This document shows, in pieces, positions 25,438 to 36,519 of a DNA stretch of 64,000 nt. Origin of the DNA: Grifola frondosa (Eukaryota; Basidiomycota; Agaricomycetes; Polyporales; Grifolaceae); assembly GCA_001683735.1 (NCBI GenBank), contig LUGG01000007.1:1240001-1304000 (forward strand), written 5' to 3'. Under the pieces are notes generated by a model. That model was not told the DNA's origin and made no database searches. It saw only the letters and a program-made list of their open reading frames with translations. Made by a program: the position numbers and the translations under genes. Position 1 is the first letter of the stretch. Each line of letters opens with the position of its first letter.

Positions 25438-26427
25438 TGTCGTTAATTGCCATAACAGGCAACCATGCAAGTTCGAAGGCGCTTAGTGAATCGCCACAGT
25501 GACGGTGGCACCATGAGTGGCATAAAGCTCACGAACCCATCGGCCCTTTAGGTCACTGTGTTGGAAAATGAGTTTCACACTTGTTTTAGCACAGTCATAT
25601 GTCCCTGTGTAGTACTCGAGTAGGCAGTACTTTCTTGTGTTCCTTACGTGTTTGTGCAGAGCTCGACAAACACGATGATTCTCTATCCCTTTCATCTGAG
25701 TGGTCTCAGCTTTTTCCAACGCTTTGGACGTGGAACTGAACTAACAAATGGTTGTGATGAATTTGGCGAACTGAGGTATATTTGAAGACAGGCTGCCGTG
25801 TGTCCGCGGTTGAAAAAGCCTCCGCGCGGCTCATCCTATCCTATTTTGTCGACTGGAGGCGAGGTACGCTTTACGGTCCTTGTGTGCTGAGTCAGTACAC
25901 CATGAAGCGAATATCCCTCTTCTACTTCTCACACCATGGCAATAGCCAGAACCTCGGAGACTTTAAGACATTCCCGTGAAGTCGTGCACGATACCGAAAC
26001 TTTGCTACCTTCTGAAATTCTCGAAGTTTCGTAAGATAACTCGACGATAGCGGATAGTACGGATACCGGCCCAGTGACCCATTCTAACGAAAAAGTTCTC
26101 GACACGAGTTCGCCCTCCACGTCGTGGCTCGGGGCTTCAAGTCGGGGTCTCGCGGGAGAAGTCTCTTCTTCCTGGACCCGCTCTCGAGCCTTACCATTCC
26201 ATGTCGCAGCCATCAGTAACTTTGTGGTCATCTGCCAGTGTACCCCATGTGTACCGATAAGCAAGATTGTCATAAATACCTTCCATTACGCCCTATCTAG
26301 ACAAATCCTGAGAACGATTACAACATGCAAAGTTTGCCACAATGCATGTATCTAATTTCAGCGGGACAGCAAGTCGAAAGCGAATCAATCGGAACACAAC
26401 CATTCCTAATCGCAAGCTATACATACG
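25438..26427. other. No confident gene
   Basis: A minus-strand frame of 114 residues (26,273-25,929) has no visible domain, and a short plus-strand frame overlaps it. It may be an untranslated flank of the methyltransferase gene. Nothing else is supported. Confidence 0.4.
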
Positions 26428-28243
26428 TCACCCTAGCTCATCGCTGGCGTCAGCGTCCACTCCGCATGAGAACAGAATGTCACGCACCGCACGAACGAAG
26501 GTCAACATGTGGCACGTAATGTATCCTTTCGCGAACCCTGCGCTGGCGTACGCAAACAGGTACTCCCATTTCTTCAGGAACGACGCGAACTCGGCGGGGT
26601 CCCGGAGAGCCGGGTATGTTTTCGCCATTGCATCCTGGCTAATATTCGCCTTGAGGCGCTGGTCCCATGTCCGCAGCGTGCGCGGATAGTCTATGTGCCA
26701 AATGTGGTCAAGAGAGATCACAAGGGGGACGAGAGAGAACCATACGTGCTGCGTGGTTTTCGACTCCTTCAAGAGTGAACCGGCCTTTTGAGCCAGCTTG
26801 CGCGGCGTTGATGAGCACAGTCGCGCTAGGTAGGCAGGAGTTCGGCCACATATATCGTCGCATGAAATCCTCCGCTCTGCCCATACAAACGTGAGCGAAA
26901 ACAAACACCGAAGAGCGAAGGGACGCACTGGTAACCGGTATACCGGCCCTCTGGAAACGTGCTCGATGTGACCACGATGGTCGCATCGCGTGGCTTGAGC
27001 GCAAAGTCTACGAGCTCGAAGTACTTTTTATAGTACTACCGAAGTTCCACGTGAGCAAGAGACAAATTAAGCAAAAAAGTAAACCTTGCGTACTTTGCTA
27101 CCCACGTGTTCGAGCATCTCAATGCTCACGAAGGCATCGAAGGCGTGTTCAAACTCCGGAGGAATATCGCGGTAGTCAAGAAGATGCACGCGCACCCGGC
27201 TTTCCACTCCTGCCTCTCTGATGCGCTCCTCTGCTAGGGCTTTCTGCTCAGTAGATAGCGTGAGCGTGTCGACCTCGCAGCCATAACAGAGCGCAGCCTA
27301 TGAGCAATTATTGTGTGAGAAAACAGCCAGTTAATAGCGAGCGGGAGTCACATGCGCAAGGAACGATTGAGGATGATTTACTTTTATAGCCAGCGCACCC
27401 CATCCGGAACCGAATTCTAGAATGCGGTCACCAGGCTTCACACGGGCCCTTCGCAGCACATGGTGTATTTTTCGCAGCTGTGCGACCTCCAGGTCGTTGG
27501 TAGTTGTTCCGGAGATGAGATCACCCTGCACGCCGCCTTCTTCTTCGCCCCAAAGTGCACACGAATACATCATCTCCTTGCTCAAGAATGCCTAAAGAAA
27601 CTATTTCACTATAAGCTCATTGAAAACGAACTCGGGCAAACCTTGAACAATTCGTTAGACTGATCGTAACTGGCTATAGCATTGAGACGAGCGCGAGACC
27701 GCGTCTGGCCGAAGAAGGCGTTTCGGAGGCCAGAGAGGGCAGCAGCGATCCTGCCGTACATGGACGTAAGGCCAGTGATGCTTGATTGGTTGTCCAACCA
27801 AAGCTGGAGGGTTATCAGTAATAGAAGATCGAATAAGAAGCATATGTGCGTACGTCCATGATTGATCTTAGACTATCCACCTCGACTTCCCCGATCATGT
27901 AAGCTTCGCTGACTGAGTCGCAATCAGAGGATTTTCGCAGGCAAGGTGGTATCGACTTACAGCCAAGATCGCCAGAGCTATGAAGTCATTGGCTTCAGAA
28001 GGTAGCGTCGAAAATCAAGAAGTAGTGGACTCACACGAATACGCGTGTCCAGAATTTGGGGCTGAGGACTCTGATGCGTGCGACGTTTCTGCATTTACTT
28101 TGTTGTCCGATGTGAATTGTACCATTGGACTCTTCAATTTCGAGGGCGCCATTATTGATGACCCGCTCGAGCATGGAAATCAGTGATGAGCGCGCTACAG
28201 ACGGCGATGGATGGTCAGTCCCAGAACTGAAAGAAAGGCGCAT
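26428..28243 (-). CDS. Cyclopropane-fatty-acyl-phospholipid synthase family methyltransferase
   Basis: S-adenosylmethionine-dependent lipid methyltransferase of the CFA/mycolic-acid cyclopropane synthase family; it probably modifies unsaturated acyl chains, exact product unknown. Nine exons: 28243-28035, 27977-27961, 27912-27854, 27803-27642, 27591-27382, 27297-27085, 27035-26929, 26876-26746, 26690-26428; 456 residues, all phases consistent, no frameshift. Landmarks: SGDLGFSEAYMIGEVEVD (N-terminal family motif, assembled across a 17-nt microexon), SYDQSNELFKAFLSKEMMYS, SAM-binding LEFGSGWGALAI, VSIEMLEHVG, RRYMWPNSCLPS, and C-terminal ENHAAHYPRTL and YITCHMLTFVR. Start: the ATG at 28,243 directly in frame; a further 5' exon between 28,250 and 28,390 cannot be excluded. 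Confidence 0.9.
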
Positions 28244-28390
28244 ATAGCGTACCAATGGAGGTCGTCAGCGATCGACGATTCGGACTGGACCCATGCAGAG
28301 TGAGCGTCGAAATACTCGATGAGGTCGAGCATGTCTTGGAATTTGAAGGCGATGACAAGCAGGCAACGGTGGTGGTCGTATTCATTGTAT

Positions 28391-30574
28391 AGCTAGTGTT
28401 GTTCGGTCACGGGGTACGAGAAGTGGGGAGTACAAAGTTTGTGCTTGGTGCAAGCAAAGCATCACAATGATGTCTCTTATATGCGTGCCGGTTCACGCTC
28501 GCGGTACTTCTACGTAGTCGCATAACATCCGTCGCATCGGCCTCATTTGACACTGGCAAGGAGAGCACCCTTCTATTGGTACGTAACGAATTTTCTCGCG
28601 GGATCTGTTGATCGTTTCGTGAGATTCAGTGCATCCCAGTGTCCTTCCGGCCCATTGCATATGGTCATGAGGATCGGTGGACGGTCTCCAGACACAAAGC
28701 CTATGACTTCAGACAATGCCCTATCCCGGCAGACATCTTCCCACCTTCCATCGGTGGATTTTGTTCAGTTCTGTGAGCTGCAAACGTTTGAACACGGAAT
28801 GGAAGAGGTCCGCAACACTCACGAACACTCACGAACATTGCCATCTTCCCCAGCCTATGACCTTATGAAAACCTCATTCCTCCCGGAACTGATTCGCAAG
28901 ATCGTAGGTGAGATTGCACTTCCCCGTTGGCTGAAGAAAGGCCTCGCATGACTTTCAGCCAGTCTGCAACCTTCCAGATCACTCAACGCGCGCAAACTTA
29001 ACAAAGAGCAACGCTATAGGTCCCTAGTCGATCAAGCGCGTTCCGTGGGGTCGAAAAAGGACGAACCTGGACTTTCAAGGCGCAGTCGATAGCCGCGCGG
29101 CAGCAATTTCGAAGTCAGCGGCCCCTTGCGCCACGCTCATGGGTGTGTTCGCACCCTTTGTTCCCGTGCAAGATTTGCAAGGCAGACGCAAATCTGCACC
29201 GAGCCGACGGTTGCTAGTTCCATGCACGGTGCATGCAATGGCAACTTGACGAGATCACCCGATGCTTATTTTAGCGCCACCGGAACCCATCCCGAGAAGC
29301 CATGTTTGACAGGGCCAGATCTTCTTGAGGCCCTATGCATCCTCCAAGCTCCAACAGGCTTCTCCTTCACGACAGCATGTTCTTTCATATCATGCCTCGT
29401 TCGCACTGACATCCAGATGAAAAATAATCTTTGCAGCCCTGCTTACTGCGACCGAATTATCCGGCCGGGGCCTGGTAGTCAATGCCGCCGGGTGTGCTAG
29501 GCTTTCGAATCGCGAAGTTCTCCTCGCTTCCGGGATTCTTCTACGCGGTACCTTGTCACGTCAGGGGTTCTCAACACGGTATGCAGGTGAGCAACGTCAA
29601 TTCCGATTGTCAAATTCTGGTGGGTATATTGACCTCGAACCCTCAGCTTCAAGCCTCATGTATCATCGTGCCTCGTGTGCTCAACTTCATGAGGCGGGCT
29701 CGAGCGCATTACCCGCAGCTGGAAGTTTCGGTCCAGATCCCACGTTCTCTCACACTTATGGCTTGTCGAAGGTCGCTCTCCGCGTCGGTGGGAATTTGCG
29801 TCCTCGTGGCACGTTCCAGAATGCTCTATTTGCCCTGACTTGCTAATAGACTTCTGTCTCTTCTTTGACGCCTAGCTCCTTGTTTCCTTCAGTTTGGTGC
29901 ATCTGATAGTGGAGAGATCAGACGACAGGCCGCAATCCATGTTTCGATATCATCCACCTGTAACGGTGGCTAGACTCGGACTATTCTCATGCACCTAGGC
30001 AACAACTCTGTGCGGCCTCGTTTCAGATTTTGTCATGTGTGCGTGAATTATGTTTGTATTTCATCACAGCCACTCGCAGAATCACTGGAGTGTTCTTTTA
30101 ATGCCATTTGGGGTCTTTAGCCGTCAACGGGATGACGGTATGATTTTGTCAATTCACGTTTATAATTCTGACGGCGTGTTCACCACGCAAATTTCATCTC
30201 ATTTTCGACATCGCCTCCATGCAGAAAGTCGACATTACAGCGTCCCGTGCATCTCGCATAGAAGCTTTTGAAGCCTCCATCGTGGTCCTTTAGTCTGAAG
30301 GGCATGTCCGCAACTTCATTGTCGACAAGTTTTTGGAGAGGAAGATACACGCGATGGGCACCAGTCCCATCTTCTTTTCGATCTGCCTGGATCTTGGCGG
30401 GCCCCGTACATAAACGTTGGCTTCGCGGCGGTCTGGATTAGAAATATTCCTTTACGTAGGCATACGCGATTTTCGCAGCCGTCTAAATTGGGAGTGATCG
30501 TCGGTCTTTCCATATCAGGCCTTCCAGCACTCTTCACCGCTGAATAAATCCCGAGAATTCTAGTACGCGTGTGC
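28391..30574. other. Gene-poor stretch, possible eroded coding remnants
   Basis: Plus-strand frames 28,547-28,951, 29,126-29,500 and 29,482-29,846 have fairly ordinary composition, and one contains FLPELIRKIVGEIALP, faintly like an F-box start. No continuous protein or convincing splice chain could be built. Possibly a decayed F-box gene; not claimed. Confidence 0.3.
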
Positions 30575-31110
30575 TTATATATTCAAATAAGCACCTGTTC
30601 GATGTACTAATGCAGTTGTCCAGACTTTTGCTCCGTCGGTGCTCCGTTTGGCCATATGCTGCATGTACATCGACCGTGATGATGCCCACGTCACTCCAGT
30701 ACAAGCTGACCCTCTTGTCTTCCCGAAATTTATGTTCCTGATCAGCTGTCCCACAACCACCTTCGTGCCTGCAGGGCTGTCAAAGTCGCCACGACCTCCC
30801 ACTACCCTAAAACTGTGTACTGGAAATTTCCAGGGGGATCCGAACGCCTTCGCGGTTGGATCCGCAAGAAAAGCAATGATAGCCTTTGTCATGCTGAGAT
30901 TTCGCATGTGCAGTGAGGACGGGCCGATTGATTGAATTGTGCGCGGGGAACGGACGCGAGAACATCAGTACGAAGAACTGACCATTTGACGTGAATGCCA
31001 CAGATTGTCGAGCGTCGAAGCTCATTTGCGCACCATGTGCAAGCGTAATTAACGGCCCTCAAGGCCATCGAGATCTCGGACATCACCGCACCTCGAAACC
31101 ACGCCATCAT
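30575..31110 (-). CDS. Hypothetical protein, probably an exon
   Basis: Not recognised. The minus-strand frame 30,907-30,575 encodes 110 residues with a conserved-looking core (SFRVVGGRGDFDSPAGTKV, VVGQLIRNINFGKTRG, SRSMYMQHMAKRST), and further frames lie just upstream at 31,110-30,807. It looks more like real protein than noise because Gly and hydrophobic spacing are regular, but I cannot name the family. May be a fragment. Confidence 0.3.
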
Positions 31111-31253
31111 ATCGACTGTCTTAAATATTGCCTCCGACGTGTTAGCACAAATAAATCATCCGAGAGGCGGCACCGATCATCTGGCTGTTAAAAAATACCG
31201 CAACAAACTCCACGGAAATATCCGTCTCAAACTCTAGCAGCACGGCGCCCATC

Positions 31254-32993
31254 CTAGGCGAAGAAACCATGGCGGTCCCAGCCCAACTTCCGCCTGCCCA
31301 TCTCTCACCCAGCCAAGCCGCTCGGCCGTCAACGCGGCCACCCTTATGAACACCGTCCATCGAGCACCTCGGCGCCCTCCAAGCCGGCCTTCGCCACCTT
31401 CGCGATGTCGCCCGGCTTGCGTGTGCTGTAGACGGTGGCGAAGTGCACGAGCGCGCGCTGCAGCTTGCAGAGGTGGTCATCGGGGTGCTGCAGCGTTGTC
31501 TGGATGCTGGGGAGCCACGGGTTGGTCGAAGGCTCGCCTGGGAGAGTGTCCCGATCGCGGGTGCAGCATGCGGTGTGCTGGGTTCGATGGGCGTCGGTGG
31601 TACGGAAGCGTAAAAGTCTTTGAGAGGCAGCGCCGGACGTCCGCGTGCCACCCACCACCCCAAGGAGCTTGTGAAGAATGTGCAGAGCAGGATTGAAATT
31701 GAATCTGGCAACAGATACGCTGCGTAAGACGGGAGAAAAATCGCTGAGGTCACCAAGTGCATTCTATGACAATCAGACGTGCGCATAAGTATCATGAATT
31801 ATGGATTAGGGAGACACATACGGGAAAAAATCGGCATTTATGTTCCCCATGTTGCGCCCGGCCCATCCGCCGACTCCGTAAATCAAGACGTTCATCCAGG
31901 CTAATTCTTCGATTTTATTCGCGACGTCACCGGTATTGTCCCGTCAACGGTCCAATCCTCCGCATACTCCAGCAACATGTCAACGCTACTTGTAAGGACC
32001 TGTTGGAATGCAGCTCTGGGGTCTTTGAGGCGAAAGGCCGAGAGTCGAAGCGACCATCGCGGAAGAGACGGCCCAATATTGCGAGAGCATGCAAGCCGGG
32101 CCCGGCTGCACCGGTCTCGTCATCTGCTTTCTGCGGTTTCTCAAGCGTGAGATGAGAGACCATAGACGCGAAGTTGGACGCAGATGCATCTTGGGCATCC
32201 GCGTTACTGAATAATGCAGACGGGGAGGAGGATGCCATCCGCCGGATGGACTGCAGCCTGCGCTAGCCCTTTATCAGGAGCGATGTCAGCGTGACCGTCG
32301 TGGTGATGTGGGAGAGAACACTCTACCTTCCGCAAGCTGACCGAATAGACCAAATTCCAAGCCGTAGCCATAGTGAATAAGTGGATGCAGCAGATCGCCG
32401 AGAAAGCGCGTCAGCATCCAAGGAGGCTCTTTCCCTGGGGCAGAAGCCTCAATGTTGGCCTTATTGGAGAAGAAATATTCCTCGAGCGTTGTATTAGTGC
32501 CGTTCTCGAGCAAACTTGAAGAGAAGAAGGCGAGATACGAATCATGGAAGCTGAAAATGGGTCATCAGCGATAAATACTCATCTGAAAATTCAAGTCTCA
32601 CTTCATCTTGCCAAGATGATCGAAGATATTCTCCTCTATGATAGCGTGAGGAGACTTAAGCGCAGCGCGCATGGTAGGCACATGTCTCTTGTAGACCACT
32701 TCGATGAGAGAGCTACTGGCGCCCAACGAGTATGCTGCAAGCAAGTGATGCGAAGTGTGGCTGAAGAATCATTGTTGGTGAACAACCTGAAGATGGAAAG
32801 ATATCAAAGCCTTACTTGTGGAACCCAGATCATTAACGAATGCACGCCACCGTTGGTGGCTGTCCTTCAGGACTTTCGTAACCGTCACCTTGGATTCGTG
32901 CGATACGCCTACTAGGTGTCCCGGGCACAACACGGAGATCGGGGGAGAAGGTAGAGGATAGAGGATATCCAAATGTCGGTTGCTAGAAGCCAT
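31254..32993 (-). CDS. Questin-oxidase-like (DUF4243) protein, copy 1
   Basis: Member of the family of the Aspergillus questin oxidase and AflY, proposed Baeyer-Villiger-type oxidoreductases; the basidiomycete role is unknown. The start MASSNRHLDILYPLPSP matches copies 2 and 3, followed by a Pro-rich stretch, GVSHESKVTVTKVLKDS and WRAFVNDLG. Further exons give the family core WMLTRFLGDLLHPLIHYGYG and EFGLFGQLAEG (about 32,440-32,330), then LVTSAIFLPSYAAYLLPDS, ARGRPALPLKDFYAS and GLEGAEVLDG. Frame shifts of one base are needed near 32,830, 31,350 and 31,280; the stop used by the family frame is at 31,254. Lies on the same strand as copies 2 and 3; the tRNA-flanked element separates it from copy 2. 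Confidence 0.75.
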
Positions 32994-33670
32994 ATCTGGG
33001 CAGCCCAGGAACTGAGAACACTATATGCTGTGTTATGAGAGTTGACGCGGCGTGAATGTTCAAATGTGCCCATTTTGCACCCCTTATATAGCAGGGGACC
33101 CATCCGCAGACTGGCGTACGTATCGCACATGATGCGGAGTCCGACCATACAATCATCGGAGGGAGGCGATTTATGTCCGACCTCGTCAATAGTACGTGAT
33201 CCATGGGCATAGCATTGCGCGGAGGACCTCCCACTAAGACGGTGTAAAATATAGGATGTGTCGATTAGGATACAAACATACTTTGATGTACAGGGTAGAA
33301 AGCTGTGCACCCGAGCGGTCACAACCCGTCGCGAGCCTCCCAGCTAGAGCGCGAGAGAGATGATTGTAGGAGCCTCGCCTAACAAGAGGGACCCAAGATG
33401 TCATTATTCACCTAGAACGCGGAGGATTGTGTAAATATTCACAGTTTAACGTGAGCGCATCGTTTACCAACAAGTTTTAAACCGTGCCTGATCAAAGTCT
33501 ATACAGAGGGACAACCATTCCCATTCAACTTGTCTTCTGCGGCCACTAGCAAGCCTATACCAACCAAAACTTCACATCTGTTGATTCACCGCTTAAACAT
33601 GCAAAATTTTGATGAACAAAAGAAATCTATGAATTGCAGTTGCTCTCGTCACCGAATTGCAAAAAAAAAG
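32994..33670. other. No gene recognised
   Basis: Upstream region of DUF4243 copy 1 and left flank of the tRNA-Val 3' half. A run of nine A (33,661-33,669) sits immediately beside the half-tRNA. On the minus strand this is the T run expected of a Pol III terminator just past the tRNA 3' end. Confidence 0.5.
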
Positions 33671-33706
33671 TGGTTCCGCCCGGGCTCGAACCGGGGACCT
33701 CCTGTG
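33671..33706 (-). tRNA. Separated 3' half of a tRNA-Val
   Basis: 36 nt equal to tRNA positions 38-73: 3' strand of the anticodon stem, variable loop, complete T arm (GGTTCGAGCCC core) and 3' acceptor strand with discriminator A. Only one base differs from the same segment of the intact tRNA-Val at 49,419-49,454. No 5' half lies upstream. Its acceptor strand pairs fully, with two G-U pairs, with the isolated 5' half at 49,681-49,712. A T9 run follows immediately on the minus strand. It therefore looks like one side of a tRNA gene interrupted between positions 37 and 38. Confidence 0.8.
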
Positions 33707-33948
33707 CACACAATCGAATTACGTAATCCAAGAACTTGTTGTATCACTTTTCGTGACATTAGTGACATCATTGTCAATGTGACTTTTGGGACAGTTTGAA
33801 TCTGCTACTTTCATAACATCGAGATTAAAGTACAATATTGAACAGTAATATAATTTAGCACACTCTTTTCACTTTGCACAATGGGTCAAAAATGTTAACT
33901 GAACCTGCTTTCATAAGAATTTCTGTTCACGCATGCAGCATTGTCGAA

Positions 33949-33972
33949 GATGTCACAAGCATGTCACAAGCA
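33949..33972. repeat. Short tandem repeat ATGTCACAAGC x2
   Basis: Two adjacent copies of an 11-bp unit inside the left end of the putative element, within a region rich in TGACA/TGTCA words (33,755-34,010). It might be a protein-binding region of the element end; not shown. Confidence 0.4.
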
Positions 33973-34060
33973 GTCCATAACATCACTGTGACAACCTGTA
34001 CATGTGCTGTTCACTGTCGAAGTGAAGCGCTGGCACATCTTGTCAGTACAAAGGCTACTG

Positions 34061-34084
34061 TCTCAAACCAGGGACCTCTAGCGC
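34061..34084 (-). repeat. Degenerate tRNA-Val 3'-half-like sequence
   Basis: CTCAAACCAGGGACCTC matches the T-arm region CTCGAACCGGGGACCTC of the 33,671 copy at 15 of 17 positions; both differences are G-to-A on the plus strand. Possibly an older attachment-site scar; short enough that chance is not excluded. Confidence 0.35.
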
Positions 34085-34199
34085 ATGCTGACAATATATT
34101 AATTATGGAATACCAACACTCTAGGGACAAGCTAACACGATGACAAGAGGTGTGATAATACATGTAGTCTTACGCTCTAGTATGGATATGAGAGTCCAC

Positions 34200-35621
34200 C
34201 TACTCGGAAGGCACATTAGACGGATAGTCTGCAAGAAAAGCCTCCAAGTAATTAAAGAAGGTTTCATCGACTCTATTGGCAATCTCCAGCAAAAGTTTGG
34301 TAGACCCCTCTTGAACGGCTGAGAGACAGTTTTGGGTGCCGTTGGTGCTGTTCGATGGATTGACATGCGGAGTGTTTGTTATCAAGAGGTTGAGCAACGT
34401 AGCAAAGTTGTGTGTCCCGTTGTGCAAGTTGGAGATACACCAGTGTGAGTCCAACAATACTGGGGCGCCAAACTATATAAATAGTGAGATGAGTACAATA
34501 TCACTATCCATGCAGTGACGCTTACATGAAGGTAAATATGCAGCAGTCGATTGCGTGCCTTGATGTCATTTTCAATAGAGCGCTTGAAAAGAGAGTACTG
34601 TTTGCGATACTGTCGGTCTGTACGTTTGTCATTATTGTTAAGAGAGTCAAAGCGCTGCAGCCAAAAGCCAGACTGATCCTTGGAAAAAGCACCAGCATAG
34701 AATTGCTGCTTGAATTGCATCCCACTAGGACCAACTGCCTTGTCCGCAAAGTCATGAGCAAATTTGATAGCTTCGATCTTGAGAAAGAGCTTTTCGGAAT
34801 ACAGCTGAGTTTTCGTCATGGCATATGCATCTACCATGGTCTATATGATATATACCACGCATATAACCACTAATAAGCACCATGTCTAGTAGATATATAA
34901 TCATTGTAACATACCTTCTGTCGCATCAGTGCTTTCGAGAGAAAGTCATCCTCCTCATCAACATGTGCACTGCCGGTAAAGACATCAGACCAAGATGTGG
35001 GGGTAATTCCGATGGTAGCAGCCCATAATGCATCCTAAGAGTACCGCACACAATTAGCAATCATACTGCTGCACCACATAGTGTACTTACCCATTCCTGC
35101 TCGTTGATCTTATTGGAATACCCACGAAAAAGTCGGCGAAAAGCAGCTACTTCTTGTGCTTTGGTGGTTCCACCCTGTGGAAGAACACATTGCTTAAAGA
35201 ACTCTGCTGGAGGAATCGGATGCTCTCCGATGACTTCGAGAATGCTGTTGCATCTTGTTGTTGCGTCAATAAGGGTCTTGCTTGGTGCCACTACTTGCTG
35301 GGATGCGTGGCTCTGCGGCACATCAGCTGGCACATCCTGTGTATATATGCATGTAATCTTACACAGTCAGACAACGAAGCAAAAACACTGAAATCTCACC
35401 TGTGCTTCATTCTCATCTTCTTCATCAGAGCTTTCTTCTTGCTCTTTATCATAATCACCAACAAACTCATGTACAACCTTGCGAGCGCATCGATGAAGTT
35501 GCCTGCGTCTTTTTTTTGTGTTTGGAGAGGCGGAATTGCCAAGTGGGTGACTGACTCCATAGTGCAAGACATGATTAAGGATATTAATGACAGCAATATC
35601 AGAGTCAAGTTGAGGTAACAT
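34200..35621 (-). CDS. Unknown 391-residue protein, candidate cargo of the element
   Basis: Not recognised. Five exons, 35621-35400, 35336-35091, 35034-34915, 34840-34526 and 34472-34200, with clean GT-AG introns; every intron is phase 0 and no frame is broken, so the gene seems to be under selection or young. N-terminus MLPQLDSDIAVINILNHVL; a basic patch (TKKRRRQLHRCARK) then a very acidic stretch (KEQEESSDEEDENEAQ), typical of nuclear proteins; central helical part (SEKLFLKIEAIKFAHDFADK, YRKQYSLFKRSIENDIKARN); carboxy end Asn/Thr-rich then amphipathic (RVDETFFNYLEAF). No transmembrane span or catalytic motif seen. It lies between the left tRNA half and the nested retrotransposon and could act in mobility with the recombinase or be passive cargo. 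Confidence 0.7.
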
Positions 35622-35975
35622 TGTGGTTCAAGAAACAAGATATTATGATCAAGTGGTGGTCAAAGATCAAGAAAGCGAGTTGAAAACGATGATTGCAACT
35701 TTCGATCACATGTGTGACATGCTATCAGTGAAACTACATTGTGCACACATATTGTTTAACTGCGATACTAAACCACTACCTGCGTGTGATAAAATGCACA
35801 ATATATTTTGTGAATTAAAGTCACATGTATGACACTGCAATAATATCCTTGAAGAACATCACAAACTGCAAGACAAAATAGAATGACGGAAACACGGCAC
35901 ATAAGGTTGAAAAGACCACATAAAGGAGGAGCAGTAGCAGAACGGGCATCTAGCATGAGCATCTAGGTCTAGGGG

Positions 35976-35980
35976 CAAAG
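35976..35980. repeat. Target-site duplication CAAAG (left)
   Basis: Identical 5-mer directly outside the left LTR; partner at 44,014-44,018. Confidence 0.95.
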
Positions 35981-36480
35981 TGTTAAGACCGTTACCGATG
36001 GCTACCTATCGAGGTACCAAGTGTACAGGGGTCCTAGCGGTCTAGGGGTCCTAGGTCCTAAGTTCAAGGTTGAGGACTTCTACAAGAAAAGTTCTCGAGG
36101 ATGCGGATAGAAGGGAGACGGAGCGAAGCGGGCAGAAGGGCACGCTTATAGCGGAGTCTGGGGTAGAACGGTAGAATTGAACGAAGAGATCGAACTAGCG
36201 ATCATCTTCGAAGTCCCTAGCTATTTATACAGGAGTCCATGGTCCGTGCGCCGTAACTCGTAACTAATCGGAACTGGTAACTAACGGTATCATACGATGT
36301 GGCACCTGGTCCGTGCACTACAAACGTATCGTGAAAAAAGAAAAGAAAACGGGCTACTGGTCACGTGCATAAAGCACATAGCGAGTAACTGAGTAGCCCA
36401 CTGTCCCCGACAACAAAGAAAGTATCGAACCAATAAGTAAAAACAGTAACCAACAATAATGCTTACGACCGTTTGTAACA
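35981..36480 (-). repeat. LTR (3' LTR of the element)
   Basis: 500-bp direct repeat with the copy at 43,514-44,013, one difference seen by eye; TG...CA ends. Confidence 0.95.
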
Positions 36481-36496
36481 CCACCCCCCTCTCTAC
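36481..36496 (-). other. Polypurine tract
   Basis: Purine-rich on the element strand (AGAGAGGGGGGTGG) and directly adjacent to the 3' LTR, where plus-strand DNA synthesis of an LTR element is primed. Confidence 0.8.
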
Positions 36497-36519
36497 GATC
36501 ATCGCCCCGATGATCATCC

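Noticed and set aside
29126..29846. Possible plus-strand gene
   Set aside because: Overlapping frames without family resemblance, usable splice chain or consistent codon pattern; left as unresolved.
33755..34010. TGACA/TGTCA-rich stretch as a CRISPR-like or ordered iteron array
   Set aside because: Words are irregularly spaced and too degenerate; only one 11-bp tandem pair is clear.
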